NCBI GenBank assembly: GCA_000432835.1
Contig: FR890375.1
Span: 62,001-126,000, forward strand
DNA length: 64,000 bases
DNA from: Clostridium sp. CAG:417
Lineage (GTDB): Bacteria; Bacillota_I; Bacilli_A; RF39; UBA660
Reading direction: 5' to 3'
In this document: one piece after another, positions 35,740-44,697 of the stretch
Numbering within the stretch: position 1 is the first letter of the stretch
Layout of the letters: every line of letters starts with the position of its first letter
Program-made: the position numbers and the translations under genes
The notes under the pieces: generated by a model
Told to the model about the DNA's origin: nothing
The model's database searches: none
Seen by the model: only the letters and a program-made list of their open reading frames with translations

Positions 35740-38539
35740 AAGGAAAAATGATGTTGAAAAAACAAGAAAATTTGAAACAAAGGATTTGAAAGGAAAAAGA
35801 ACAACTAGTAAGGAAAGTAATAATACTAGTAGTAAAACAATGAAAATAATATTACTAGTAATTCTTGTCTTAACATTAATACTTTGTTTTATTAAACTTG
35901 GTGCTATATGTACAGTGGTTTTAGCTTTTGGTATACTTATTATTTTAGGAATCTATGCGTTACTTAAAAGTTCTAGTCTGTCGCGGAAGAAAAAGAAAGT
36001 TATAAATATTATTCTTATTATAATATTAACCCTTGGAATTATTTGTTTAGTAGCTTTTTCAGCTTTCTTGATTTATATAACAGTATCTGCACCTAAGTTT
36101 AATCCTGATAACTTGGATACTCAGGAATTATCTATTATGTATGATAGTAATGGTCAAGTAATTGCTAAATTGGGAGCAGAAAAACGTGAAAAAGTAAAAT
36201 ATGATGAACTACCTCAAGTCTTGATAGACGCAATTGTTTCTACAGAAGATTCAAGATTTTATCAACATAACGGATTTGATGCACCTCGTTTCTTCAAAGC
36301 AACATTAAAACAATTGCTTGGTGATAATAGTGCTGGTGGAGCTTCTACTCTTTCAATGCAAGTTGTTAAAAACAGTTTCACAGATGCTTCACAAGACTCT
36401 GGTATAAAAGGTATTATACGTAAGTTTACTGATATTTATCTTGCTGTATTCAAGTTAGAAAAAAATTATACAAAAGAAGAAATAATAGAGTTTTATGTTA
36501 ATAACCACTACTTAGGTGGAAATATATATGGTGTTGAGGAAGCTAGTCAGGCTTACTTTAATAAAAGTGTTGGAGAACTTAATTTAAGTGAGGCAACTAT
36601 AATAGCTGGTATGTTTAAAAATCCTGGTGGTTATAGTCCAACCCTTCATCCAGATAATGCTGCAGCTAGAAGAAAAACAGTGTTATACTTGATGAGAAGA
36701 CATGGTTATATAACAGAGGAAGAACAAAAACTTGCTAATAGTATTCCAGTAGCGTCATTAACAAAAGATGCCAGTGGTAATTCAACATCAAACGGAGTTA
36801 GTCCTTATCAAAGTTATATTGATACAGTTGTAAAAGAATTAGATAAAAAATATAATGTTAATCCTTACAAGACATCTTTACTAATTTATACTAATATGGA
36901 TAGAAGTAAACAGGAAGGTATTAATAGAGTATTTAATGAAGAAAGTTATAAATGGGTGGATGATCAGATACAATCAGGTGTTTCTGTATTGGATTCACAA
37001 ACTGGTAAATTATTAGCTGTTGGAGCTGGTAGAAATAGATCTGTTGGTGATTATAACTTTGCTACTGATATAAAAAGACAACCCGGTTCTACAGCAAAAC
37101 CTTTATTTGATTATGGTCCCGGAATTGAATATAATAATTGGTCTACTTATCAACAATTTGTTGATGAACCTTATACATATACTGGTGGTAGAAAAATATC
37201 AAACTGGGATAATGGATATATGGGTCAAATGACCTTACGTAAAGCGCTTTCATTATCACGTAACATTCCGGCTCTTAAGGCTTTCCAACAAGTTGATAAA
37301 TCTAAAATTATTCAATTTGTTACAAATTTAGGTATTCAACCAGAAGTTGAAAATGGAACTATTCACGAAGCACATTCTATCGGAGCGTTTACCGGTGTTA
37401 ATCCAGTACAAATGAGTGCTGCATACGCTGCCTTCTCAAATGGTGGATATTATAATGAACCATATTCCGTAAGTAAAATTACTTATCGTGAAACTGGCAA
37501 TACTATTGAACATAAATCTGAAAAGAAAAAAGCTATGAGTGATTCTACTGCATATATGATAGCTAGTGTACTACAAGATGTTAAATTAAATGGTGGTGGA
37601 ACAATAACTAATTATGCTGTTAAAACTGGTACTACTAACTTTGATGATGCATATGTAAAAAGTAAAGGTCTTCCAGGAGATGCTATTCGTGATTCTTGGG
37701 CTGTTGGGTTCTCTACTAAAACAGTTGTAGCTATGTGGTATGGATATAATGAATCTACAAAAGAACATTGTATGAGAAACTTACCTTCTTCTATTGCAAA
37801 GGATAAATTATATAGAACTTTAGTTAAGGAAGTTGTTGAATCTAACAGAGAAGAATTTAAAATGCCTGATAGTGTGGTAAAATTACCTATCATTAGTGGT
37901 AGTAATCCTGCTAAAGTAGCACCTACGGGATATAGTGGTTCTGTTGTTTATGAACTATTTAAGAAAGATCATCAACCAAATGGTACTTCTAGCGGAGAAA
38001 AAGAAAATAAACTTGCTACTCCATCTAATTTAAAGGTTACCTATAGTGATGGTACAGTTACTATATCATGGGGAGCTGTTCAAAATCCTTATACTGAATA
38101 CGGTACATTTGGTTATAATGTTTACTTTGGAAATACTTTATTAGGATTTACAGAATCAACTTCATTTACTAAACAGTTAGCAAATCCATATGGTACTTAT
38201 AAAGTAGTGGCAACCTATCAAAGTTATAGTGGAATTAATAGTGATGCGGCTTCTTATACATTAAAAGAAGCTAGTAATACCAAACCTACTACACCGGAAA
38301 AAACAGAACTTAAATATACTATTAAATATTATTGTGGCACTTCTTTAATTGAAGAAGTAGTTAAAACTGTTCAAACATCATCTAATGGTTATTACTTAAA
38401 GGATTCAGATATTGCTGATAGTACAAAAATACCTGATACATGTTCACAAACAGATCGAACTTTTAGTAGCAATATTCCTGGTTCTATAACAAATGGTTCA
38501 ACTATAACGGTTACTTATAAAGAAAAAGCTACACAATAA
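35723..38539 (+). CDS. ponA: Class A penicillin-binding protein PBP1
   Basis: 938 residues. Glycosyltransferase-51 domain with catalytic Glu175 (STEDSRFYQH), then a transpeptidase domain with STAK (456-459), SRN (512-514) and KTGT (634-637). A fibronectin type III-like domain (about 765-855) and a MucBP-like domain (880-938) end the protein outside the cell. The N-terminal part shows three hydrophobic segments (about 41-57, 60-82, 93-120) instead of the usual single anchor. It polymerises and cross-links peptidoglycan. ATG after GGAGG, coupled to recU. Confidence 0.95.
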   Translation: MAKRIKRKNDVEKTRKFETKDLKGKRTTSKESNNTSSKTMKIILLVILVLTLILCFIKLGAICTVVLAFGILIILGIYALLKSSSLSRKKKKVINIILIIILTLGIICLVAFSAFLIYITVSAPKFNPDNLDTQELSIMYDSNGQVIAKLGAEKREKVKYDELPQVLIDAIVSTEDSRFYQHNGFDAPRFFKATLKQLLGDNSAGGASTLSMQVVKNSFTDASQDSGIKGIIRKFTDIYLAVFKLEKNYTKEEIIEFYVNNHYLGGNIYGVEEASQAYFNKSVGELNLSEATIIAGMFKNPGGYSPTLHPDNAAARRKTVLYLMRRHGYITEEEQKLANSIPVASLTKDASGNSTSNGVSPYQSYIDTVVKELDKKYNVNPYKTSLLIYTNMDRSKQEGINRVFNEESYKWVDDQIQSGVSVLDSQTGKLLAVGAGRNRSVGDYNFATDIKRQPGSTAKPLFDYGPGIEYNNWSTYQQFVDEPYTYTGGRKISNWDNGYMGQMTLRKALSLSRNIPALKAFQQVDKSKIIQFVTNLGIQPEVENGTIHEAHSIGAFTGVNPVQMSAAYAAFSNGGYYNEPYSVSKITYRETGNTIEHKSEKKKAMSDSTAYMIASVLQDVKLNGGGTITNYAVKTGTTNFDDAYVKSKGLPGDAIRDSWAVGFSTKTVVAMWYGYNESTKEHCMRNLPSSIAKDKLYRTLVKEVVESNREEFKMPDSVVKLPIISGSNPAKVAPTGYSGSVVYELFKKDHQPNGTSSGEKENKLATPSNLKVTYSDGTVTISWGAVQNPYTEYGTFGYNVYFGNTLLGFTESTSFTKQLANPYGTYKVVATYQSYSGINSDAASYTLKEASNTKPTTPEKTELKYTIKYYCGTSLIEEVVKTVQTSSNGYYLKDSDIADSTKIPDTCSQTDRTFSSNIPGSITNGSTITVTYKEKATQ

Positions 38540-38573
38540 AGGAATGATTAAACTGAATCATTCCTTTTTTTTG
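38538..38573. terminator. Bidirectional terminator between ponA and nth
   Basis: Twelve-base arms AAAGGAATGATT (38538-38549) / AATCATTCCTTT (38556-38567), followed by T on the plus strand. The stem contains the nth stop region. Confidence 0.85.
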
Positions 38574-39183
38574 TACATATATTAGCTAAACCACAACTAG
38601 TACAATCTGGTTTAACGGCTTTGCAATGGTATCTACCAAATAAAACGAATTGTTTATGTGTTTTAGACCAATTTTCACGCTTAAATTTCTGCTTTAATTT
38701 ACTTTCTATTGTTATTACATTATCAGTTTCTTTTACCAATCCTAGACGTTTTGAGACCCTTTCAACGTGTGTATCAACGGCAAAGGCTGGATAATTATAA
38801 TATTCACTTAAAAATACATTAACCGTCTTTCGTCCAACTCCTGGCATTGATTCCAATTTAGATCTTTCTTTTGGAACCTTAGAATTATATTTATCTACTA
38901 AAGTTTCAGATATGTCATGTACGTACTGAGCTTTTTTATGATAAGAACCTAATGGTCTTAATATTATTTCTAAATCGGCAATAGGAGCTTGTTTTATAAG
39001 ATCTAAGCTATTATATTTTTCAAATAATGCTTTAGTTACCTGATTAACCCTTTTATCAGTTGTTTGAGCACTCAAAACTATAGCAATTAATAGTTCATAA
39101 TCTGTAGTAAAATTTAATTCACACCAAGGATTGGGGATTAGACTATCAAGATAATTTTCTACAAAAGATACCCTATTCTTCAT
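38548..39183 (-). CDS. nth: Endonuclease III
   Basis: 211 residues from the ATG at 39183, which overlaps the dnaD end by 11 bases. Earlier in-frame ATGs would run inside dnaD. Helix-hairpin-helix with the catalytic Lys in PGVGRKTVNV and Asp in VDTHVERVSKRLG, and an iron-sulfur motif C-x6-C-x2-C-x5-C in the last 25 residues. It removes oxidised pyrimidines and cuts the abasic site. Order dnaD-nth facing ponA-recU is as in B. subtilis. Confidence 0.96.
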   Translation of the reverse strand: MKNRVSFVENYLDSLIPNPWCELNFTTDYELLIAIVLSAQTTDKRVNQVTKALFEKYNSLDLIKQAPIADLEIILRPLGSYHKKAQYVHDISETLVDKYNSKVPKERSKLESMPGVGRKTVNVFLSEYYNYPAFAVDTHVERVSKRLGLVKETDNVITIESKLKQKFKRENWSKTHKQFVLFGRYHCKAVKPDCTSCGLANICTKKRNDSV

Positions 39184-39847
39184 ATGAATCATCATCCTCA
39201 AACCAATTATAATCAAATATTTCTTCTACTGGTTCTTCTTTTTCTTTTTTACGATGAAGATTTCTATTTTTATCAACATCTTCCTTATTCTTTATACCTT
39301 TTTTCTCCCATTCATATAAAATCTTATCAATATAGCGTAAATTATTAACTCCGTTAAATGTGGCCTCTTTGACGGCTTCTCTGACGAGCTCTTCACTACT
39401 GCCATTTTCTAACCAGGACTTAATAATCTCATTTTCCATAGGACTAAGAGTTCTACCAAATTCTTTCTCTATAAAAGTAAAGACACTACTATTTAATTCA
39501 TCTAAATTATCATTAACATTTGAAACCATCTTTAATGATATTTTACGGTAAAAATCATCTAAGTCTATTATATCTTCAAGAATATTTTTGTCATTTTTTA
39601 CAACATCAATCTTGAGCATTTTCTTATCAGTTAATGTTGAAATATATTTCATAACATCTTTTAATGGTATATTTAAATCATTACTTATTTTGCCTGGATC
39701 AAATAATTCCTTGTCACCTTTATTATATAAATACATTAGAAAAATAAATTCATCTAAGTCAAGTTTTAAATCTTTATAGTTTTTTAATAAATATAGTGGA
39801 ATAACCATATGACCACTTTTGTATAATTCAATTAGCTTTTTATCCAT
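39173..39847 (-). CDS. dnaD: DnaD family replication initiation protein
   Basis: 224 residues from the ATG at 39847 (GGAGG upstream). A winged-helix N-terminal domain (about 20-95), a DnaD-like C-terminal domain with FTFIEKEFGRTLSPMENEII and a YxxxIL pattern seen in NLRYIDKILYEWEKKG, then a charged tail. It helps load the replicative helicase at origins and restart sites. It directly precedes nth. The acidic tail is unusual in length. Confidence 0.9.
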   Translation of the reverse strand: MDKKLIELYKSGHMVIPLYLLKNYKDLKLDLDEFIFLMYLYNKGDKELFDPGKISNDLNIPLKDVMKYISTLTDKKMLKIDVVKNDKNILEDIIDLDDFYRKISLKMVSNVNDNLDELNSSVFTFIEKEFGRTLSPMENEIIKSWLENGSSEELVREAVKEATFNGVNNLRYIDKILYEWEKKGIKNKEDVDKNRNLHRKKEKEEPVEEIFDYNWFEDDDSYEE

Positions 39848-39882
39848 ATGTTCCTCCATTCGTTAATATATTATAACGTTTT

Positions 39883-40998
39883 TTATAAAATTTCACTAGT
39901 AAAATTTACAACACAATAATTTAGTAATGCTTTACGATTATTTTTTAACCTTTTATATAGTACTTCTTTTTCTAATTCATTAAATATGGTCTTAATAAAT
40001 GGTCCTTTTTCTATAGATAGACAATTTAATATTTCTGGAATACTTATAGCTAGATCTTTTCTAGAATGAATTACTAGATTGTTATAAGATCTTGTAATGT
40101 CTTTCTTGGGAATGTTTTTGATTGCACCAGCTATACTATTTACATAAAGACCATATTTATATAGATTGTATGGATCCAAATTATTTAATGGTAATACTTC
40201 TTTTACTGATTTTATTAATTCTTTTTCATTATTGGTAAAACGATATGTATTTTCTTCTGGATCAATTATGGCCCAAATACCAATTAAAGACTCTGTATTA
40301 GTAACATTTTTCAAATTATTTAGTTCTAACTCTTTATCTAGGCCTAATTCTATTAATAGGTCTATCCCTCTTTTAGCATTAGGACTAGTAAATATTTTAT
40401 CTAGTTCTTCTCTTTTTCTTTCATATGATATTTTTTTTAGAAGATGTTTATTTTTATTGATGCCATCTATAATTTCATCACTTAGAGAAAAGTCTAATTT
40501 AGTGGCAAAACGGATGGCCCTTAGAATACGCAAAACATCTTGACTGAATTTATAATTAGCGTCTCCTACGGGTTTTATCAGATGATTAGCTAAATCTTGT
40601 CTTGCATTTAGATAATCTATTATTTTTTTATTTTTATCCATGCAGATAGTATTTATTGTAAAGTCTCTACGCATTATATCTTCTTTTAAATCATCAATAT
40701 ATTCTATTTCTACAGGTCTTCTATAATCATTATATGATATTTCTCTTCTAAAAGTAGTTATTTCAAATCTATTATTTTTAATATAAATAGTAACAGAGCC
40801 ATAATCTTCGGCAGGAAGTATCGCTCCTTCAAATATTTTTATTAGTTCTTTAGGTTTAGCATTTGTACATATATCAACATCATTTGAATCTAATCCCATT
40901 AAATGATCTCTCACGTATCCACCAACTATATAGGCCTCATAACCGTGTTCTTCTATTTTTTTTATAACTTTAAGTGCTGTTGTTAGCAATTTTTTCAC
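39883..40998 (-). CDS. cca: CCA-adding tRNA nucleotidyltransferase
   Basis: 371 residues, class II. IVGGYVRDHLMG and the catalytic DxD in SNDVDICTNA form the head, then RRDFTINT and RAIRFATKL follow as neck motifs. It adds or repairs the CCA end of tRNAs without a template. The HD phosphohydrolase domain of Gram-negative enzymes is absent, as expected for Firmicutes. It overlaps the dgkA stop by four bases, so it is downstream in the same unit. Confidence 0.95.
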   Translation of the reverse strand: MKKLLTTALKVIKKIEEHGYEAYIVGGYVRDHLMGLDSNDVDICTNAKPKELIKIFEGAILPAEDYGSVTIYIKNNRFEITTFRREISYNDYRRPVEIEYIDDLKEDIMRRDFTINTICMDKNKKIIDYLNARQDLANHLIKPVGDANYKFSQDVLRILRAIRFATKLDFSLSDEIIDGINKNKHLLKKISYERKREELDKIFTSPNAKRGIDLLIELGLDKELELNNLKNVTNTESLIGIWAIIDPEENTYRFTNNEKELIKSVKEVLPLNNLDPYNLYKYGLYVNSIAGAIKNIPKKDITRSYNNLVIHSRKDLAISIPEILNCLSIEKGPFIKTIFNELEKEVLYKRLKNNRKALLNYCVVNFTSEIL

Positions 40999-41387
40999 CT
41001 ACCTAAAACAGATAAAATTTGTGGAATAAATATCATAAGTCCAATAATTGCTGCGGCAATGGCTAGTATTAAAACTGCCCCTGCTGCTGAGTCTTTAGAA
41101 TGACCGGCAGCAATATATTTTTCTTCGGCATTCATTCTTATCATATTATTTAGCACTTCAATAGCAGTATTAAAACATTCAGCCGCTAAAACTAGACTAA
41201 ATAAAATGATACATATTATCCACTCAAATTTACTAATGTTAAATACCAAACCAAAAGCAATGACTAAAATCATTATACAAATATGAACGCGCATATTTCT
41301 TTCGCCTTTGATATTGTAAATAATTCCATCATATGCATATTTAAAACCTTTAAGAAAAGATATTATAGCTTTTTTTAATGATTTCAT
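40995..41387 (-). CDS. dgkA: Undecaprenol/diacylglycerol kinase (DgkA family)
   Basis: 130 residues from the ATG at 41387. Earlier in-frame ATGs overlap the -10 element (41407-41412) and were rejected. Three membrane helices, the motif GERNMRVHI, the catalytic-type AECFNTAIEVLNN, and AGHSKDSAAGAV near the third helix. Gram-positive members phosphorylate undecaprenol, feeding the wall lipid carrier. It is coupled to cca by a four-base overlap. Confidence 0.92.
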   Translation of the reverse strand: MKSLKKAIISFLKGFKYAYDGIIYNIKGERNMRVHICIMILVIAFGLVFNISKFEWIICIILFSLVLAAECFNTAIEVLNNMIRMNAEEKYIAAGHSKDSAAGAVLILAIAAAIIGLMIFIPQILSVLGR

Positions 41388-41406
41388 CACAATCACTTCC
41401 ACTTTC

Positions 41407-41434
41407 ATTATACTATAAAATATCAAAATGAAAA
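41407..41434 (-). promoter_or_regulatory. Sigma-A promoter of dgkA-cca
   Basis: Minus strand: -35 TTTTCA (41429-41434), 16-base spacer, -10 TATAAT (41407-41412). The -35 overlaps the U tract of the preceding HU terminator. Confidence 0.5.
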
Positions 41435-41462
41435 AGCCAAGATTAATCAAGATTGGCTTTCT
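41431..41462 (-). terminator. Second HU terminator
   Basis: Arms AAAGCCAA / TTGGCTTT around an imperfect inner region, then Ts on the minus strand (plus A run 41431-41435). Confidence 0.6.
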
Positions 41463-41486
41463 TTACTTTGTTGGACATTTTTTCAA

Positions 41487-41509
41487 AAGAAAAAGGACTA
41501 TTGTCCTTA
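41487..41509 (-). terminator. First HU terminator
   Basis: Arms AAGGAC (41493-41498) / GTCCTT (41503-41508), then T on the minus strand. Directly after the HU stop, so there are two terminators in tandem. Confidence 0.6.
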
Positions 41510-41515
41510 CTTCTA

Positions 41516-41791
41516 TTATTTATTAACAGCTTCTTTTAATGCAGAACCTGCTTTGAAAGTTGGAGCTTTACGAGCTGGAATGCTTACTTTAGCTCCAGTT
41601 CTAGGATTATGTCCTTCACGTGCAGCTCTTTCAGATACAGCGAAAGTTCCGAAACCAACAACTGGTACTTTATCTCCCTTTGATAATGCTTCTACTATTG
41701 TTGCAAATGTTGCATCAATAGCACGAGTTGTATCAGCTTTTGTTAAACCTGTTTTTTCAGCAACAGCCTCTACTAATTCAACTTTTTTCAT
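41516..41791 (-). CDS. hup: DNA-binding protein HU
   Basis: 91 residues, full length. MKKVELVEAVAEKTGLTKAD at the start and the DNA-binding arm VSERAAREGHNPRTGAKVSI are typical of HU. It bends and coats DNA. Codon use is more regular than in neighbours, as expected for an abundant protein. ATG after AGGAGG, and its own terminator pair follows. No paralogue in the window. Confidence 0.97.
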   Translation of the reverse strand: MKKVELVEAVAEKTGLTKADTTRAIDATFATIVEALSKGDKVPVVGFGTFAVSERAAREGHNPRTGAKVSIPARKAPTFKAGSALKEAVNK

Positions 41792-41900
41792 AGTATTTAA
41801 TTCCTCCTATAATTTCTATTAAGCACATACTATGCTTACATAATTAACTTATCACAACTTATATGAAAATACAACAAAATTGCGTTATTTTTACACGTTT

Positions 41901-42245
41901 TTACTTAGAATTACTAATATTTTTATTAATTGTTTCTAAAATATTAATAATATGACCTATTGCGTATATAAACATACATAATAGAAAGCTTGCAAACCAG
42001 AAGAAAATAGTTAAAGAAATATTATACTCAGTAGTCGTACAAGTAGCACTATATAGTCCACTTGAGACACATGATGGGAATATATTTCCTAAAATAATTC
42101 CCATGAAGAAACAAATAATCATAGTCAAAATTGATACTTTTTGATAAAAATTATATTTATATTTTTTTGCCTGTTTTAATGCTTTATCAATTTTAGGAAT
42201 ATCTTTTTTTTCTTCATCAATTTGTTCAAATAAATTTTTAGACAT
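41901..42245 (-). CDS. Uncharacterised membrane protein, two helices
   Basis: 114 residues from the ATG at 42245 (AAGGATGA upstream). A charged cytoplasmic start, then two hydrophobic helices (about 38-57 and 78-103) flanking a short outside loop with two Cys (PSCVSSGLYSATC). The Cys pair could form a disulfide outside. It overlaps the upstream membrane gene by 8 bases and they are surely co-expressed. No family recognised. Confidence 0.75.
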   Translation of the reverse strand: MSKNLFEQIDEEKKDIPKIDKALKQAKKYKYNFYQKVSILTMIICFFMGIILGNIFPSCVSSGLYSATCTTTEYNISLTIFFWFASFLLCMFIYAIGHIINILETINKNISNSK

Positions 42246-42954
42246 TTTTATCATCCTTCTTTGTCTTTTTTTTCTTCTTTGGTTTATTACTAGTAGTTTC
42301 TTTATTATTTTCTGCTTGTTCTTTTTCTTCTTGTTTTACTTCAGCTAAATTTCTTTTTTCACAGTGATCCTTATACAAATAGATATATCTACTAAATAAT
42401 ATAATATAGATAGTATCAAATAATGTTAGAACAACTCCATCAAAGTTAGTCGCACTGATTAAATTTACTATTAATAATACAAGGCTAATTACACTAATAA
42501 TGTAAAAATACCAGTCATTTTTTATTTCATCGAATGGAAATTTATCTAAGCCTAGATCACTCCAAAATCTTGTCTCTGGTAAAAATGTGTAAGCCATATA
42601 TGAAATAATCATAATATTTAGTAAAAGTGATGTTATAGATGATAATCCAAATGATTGAAATAAAGTAAAGACTGAGGCTACCGTAATTAATAAGTATAGT
42701 ATTATATAAATTACATTTATTAAATTAAAGTTTGTTCTTCCTACCTTTGTCTTTAAAAATATAAAATAAATTAAGGCAGCAATATATGTTGAATTATGAT
42801 TAAGAAGATTTCTTAGCATAACAGATGATGTTAAATTATTATTAACGGCAAAAGCCTGAGATATAATAATAATTGCTGCGGCTACGGCTAAAATAATATT
42901 AGTTAAAATATTGGGATTATCATACCATTCTTTTTCAGTGTTAATTTTTTCCAT
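42238..42954 (-). CDS. Uncharacterised polytopic membrane protein
   Basis: 238 residues with six hydrophobic helices between about 15 and 195 and a long Lys/Glu-rich cytoplasmic tail (198-238). ATG after AGGAGGATAAG, with an extended -10 promoter. It heads a two-gene unit with the smaller membrane protein. I see no catalytic or transporter motif. The poly-Lys tail could bind nucleic acid or lipid, which is speculation. Confidence 0.75.
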   Translation of the reverse strand: MEKINTEKEWYDNPNILTNIILAVAAAIIIISQAFAVNNNLTSSVMLRNLLNHNSTYIAALIYFIFLKTKVGRTNFNLINVIYIILYLLITVASVFTLFQSFGLSSITSLLLNIMIISYMAYTFLPETRFWSDLGLDKFPFDEIKNDWYFYIISVISLVLLIVNLISATNFDGVVLTLFDTIYIILFSRYIYLYKDHCEKRNLAEVKQEEKEQAENNKETTSNKPKKKKKTKKDDKNV

Positions 42955-42973
42955 CTTATCCTCCTATATTTAG

Positions 42974-42982
42974 ATTATAACA
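42974..42982 (-). promoter_or_regulatory. Extended -10 promoter of the membrane-protein pair
   Basis: Minus strand TGTTATAAT (42974-42982), the extended form TGNTATAAT, 20 bases before the ATG at 42954. Confidence 0.5.
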
Positions 42983-43128
42983 CTTAAAAATAAATATGTA
43001 TACTTTTACAAAGGTCATGATGTACATTTTAGTAAAATAGTTAAAAATATATTTTGATATTTTATGGATTTATCTATCATTATTGTTTTTTGATTATAAT
43101 TTTGCTACACTATTTATGAAATATATGC

Positions 43129-43134
43129 TATAAT
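43129..43134 (+). promoter_or_regulatory. -10 element before der
   Basis: TATAAT, 24 bases before the GTG start. The -35 is weak. Confidence 0.4.
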
Positions 43135-43157
43135 ATTAGCTCAAAAGGAGGGATAAT

Positions 43158-44462
43158 GTGATTCCAACAGTAGCTTTAGTGGGAAGACCAAATGTCGGTA
43201 AAAGTACACTATTTAATAAAATGACGGGAAAGAAAATATCAATAATAGAGGATACTCCTGGTGTTACTAGAGACCGTATTTATGAACAGGTAACTTATGA
43301 GAAATATCGTTTTAATTTAATTGATACTGGTGGTATTGATGGTAGTGGGGAAAAGTTTAATACGGAAATTCGTATGCAGGCTGAAATTGCTATTGACCAA
43401 GCAGATGTAGTGGTATTCGTTGTAGATGGAAAAGAAGGCCTTACTTCTAATGATTTATTAGTAAGAGATATTCTTAGAAAGAGTAAAAAAAGAGTTATCG
43501 TTGCAATAAATAAGGTTGATGTTAAAGACGCAAAAGACAATATGTATGATTTTTATGAACTAGGATTTGATAATTATGTATTAATCAGTGCTATTCATAA
43601 TACAGGGTATAACGATTTATTAGATATGATTTGTCTTGAATTTAGAGAAAATGAGAATGAATATGTAGATGATAGATTAAAATTTTGTATTATCGGAAGA
43701 CCTAATGTTGGTAAAAGTAGTTTAATGAATGCTCTTTTAAATGAGGAAAGAGTTGTTGTTAGTAATGTTGCTGGTACGACTAGGGATTCTATTGATTCTA
43801 TTGTAAAGTATAATAAAGAAGAATTTGTAGTTATAGATACGGCTGGTATGAGAAAAAGAGGAAAAATCTATGAAGCTGTTGAAAAATATAGTTTGGTAAG
43901 ATCCATGCGAGCAATAGATAGAAGTGATATTTGTTTAGTAGTTATTAATGCCGAAGAGGGAATAAAAGAACATGACAAACATATCGCCGGTTATGCTATC
44001 GATAGTGGTAAAGGTCTCATATTTGTTGTAAATAAGTGGGATAAAGTAAAGGATACAAGTATAAATGAATTTACTAAACTTATGAGGGCAGAGTTCCAAT
44101 TTGCAACATATGCTCCTATTGTATTTTTATCTGCTCTTACAAAAAAGAGAATTAATACTTTAATGCCTGAGGTTGTAAGAGTTGGTAACAATATTAAAAA
44201 TGAAGTAAAAACAAATGTATTAAATGATGTAATTTATGATAGTTATCAGTTAAATATACCTCCTAGTTACAAAGGAAAGAGATTAAAAATTTACTTTACT
44301 AGTCAGACAGGTATAAAACCTCCTAAATTCACCTTTAGAGTTAATGACAAGGGATTAGTTCATTTTTCTTACGAAAGATACTTAGAAAATAAAATAAGAG
44401 AAAATTTTGACTTTACAGGTACGCCAATTACACTCCAATTTAAGAATAGAAGGGATGATTAA
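43158..44462 (+). CDS. der: Ribosome assembly GTPase Der (EngA)
   Basis: 434 residues with a GTG start (43158), after AAAGGAGGG. Two tandem GTPase domains, the first with GRPNVGKSTLF near residue 9, DTPGVTRD and NKVD, the second with GRPNVGKSSLM (about 182), DTAGMRKRG and NKWD, then a KH-like domain. It helps mature the 50S subunit. It heads a unit with a small coiled-coil gene two bases downstream. Length equals B. subtilis Der (436). Confidence 0.97.
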   Translation: MIPTVALVGRPNVGKSTLFNKMTGKKISIIEDTPGVTRDRIYEQVTYEKYRFNLIDTGGIDGSGEKFNTEIRMQAEIAIDQADVVVFVVDGKEGLTSNDLLVRDILRKSKKRVIVAINKVDVKDAKDNMYDFYELGFDNYVLISAIHNTGYNDLLDMICLEFRENENEYVDDRLKFCIIGRPNVGKSSLMNALLNEERVVVSNVAGTTRDSIDSIVKYNKEEFVVIDTAGMRKRGKIYEAVEKYSLVRSMRAIDRSDICLVVINAEEGIKEHDKHIAGYAIDSGKGLIFVVNKWDKVKDTSINEFTKLMRAEFQFATYAPIVFLSALTKKRINTLMPEVVRVGNNIKNEVKTNVLNDVIYDSYQLNIPPSYKGKRLKIYFTSQTGIKPPKFTFRVNDKGLVHFSYERYLENKIRENFDFTGTPITLQFKNRRDD

Positions 44463-44464
44463 TT

Positions 44465-44656
44465 ATGTTATTTAATTTCTTTGGAAAAAGTTTAGAAGAA
44501 GCAGAAAAAGAATTAGAAGGATTAAAAAAAGCCTATGAGATTTTAAATGATCGTTATAAAAAAAAGACAATTACTTTAGATCAGTTTAGAATTCAATGTG
44601 CAGATATAACCAAAAAAATAGAAAAATGTCAAAAAATTATAGATAAAAAAAGTTAA
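44465..44656 (+). CDS. Small coiled-coil protein downstream of der
   Basis: 63 residues starting MLFNFFGKSLEEAEKELEGL. An aromatic N-terminus followed by a charged helical hairpin or coiled coil (about 10-60), with no known domain. It begins two bases after the der stop, with an AGGGATGAT ribosome site inside der. Translational coupling with der suggests a ribosome-assembly or GTPase partner, which is inference only. Confidence 0.7.
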   Translation: MLFNFFGKSLEEAEKELEGLKKAYEILNDRYKKKTITLDQFRIQCADITKKIEKCQKIIDKKS

Positions 44657-44661
44657 CAAAC

Positions 44662-44697
44662 AAACCTCTTATCATATAATATGGTAGGAGGTTTTTT
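44662..44697 (+). terminator. Hairpin ending the der unit; its 3' arm is the spoVIF ribosome site
   Basis: Fourteen-base stem AAACCTCTTATCAT (44662-44675) / ATGGTAGGAGGTTT (44681-44694), with two G-U pairs and a five-base loop, then T (44692-44697). The GGAGG of spoVIF lies in the 3' arm and the six Ts are its spacer to ATG. Confidence 0.75.
44673..44681 (+). promoter_or_regulatory. Candidate SigK/SigE -10 element before spoVIF
   Basis: CATATAATA fits CATANNNTA and also contains TATAAT. It overlaps the loop of the hairpin, 17 bases before the ATG, so the RNA start would lie very close to the ribosome site. Confidence 0.35.
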
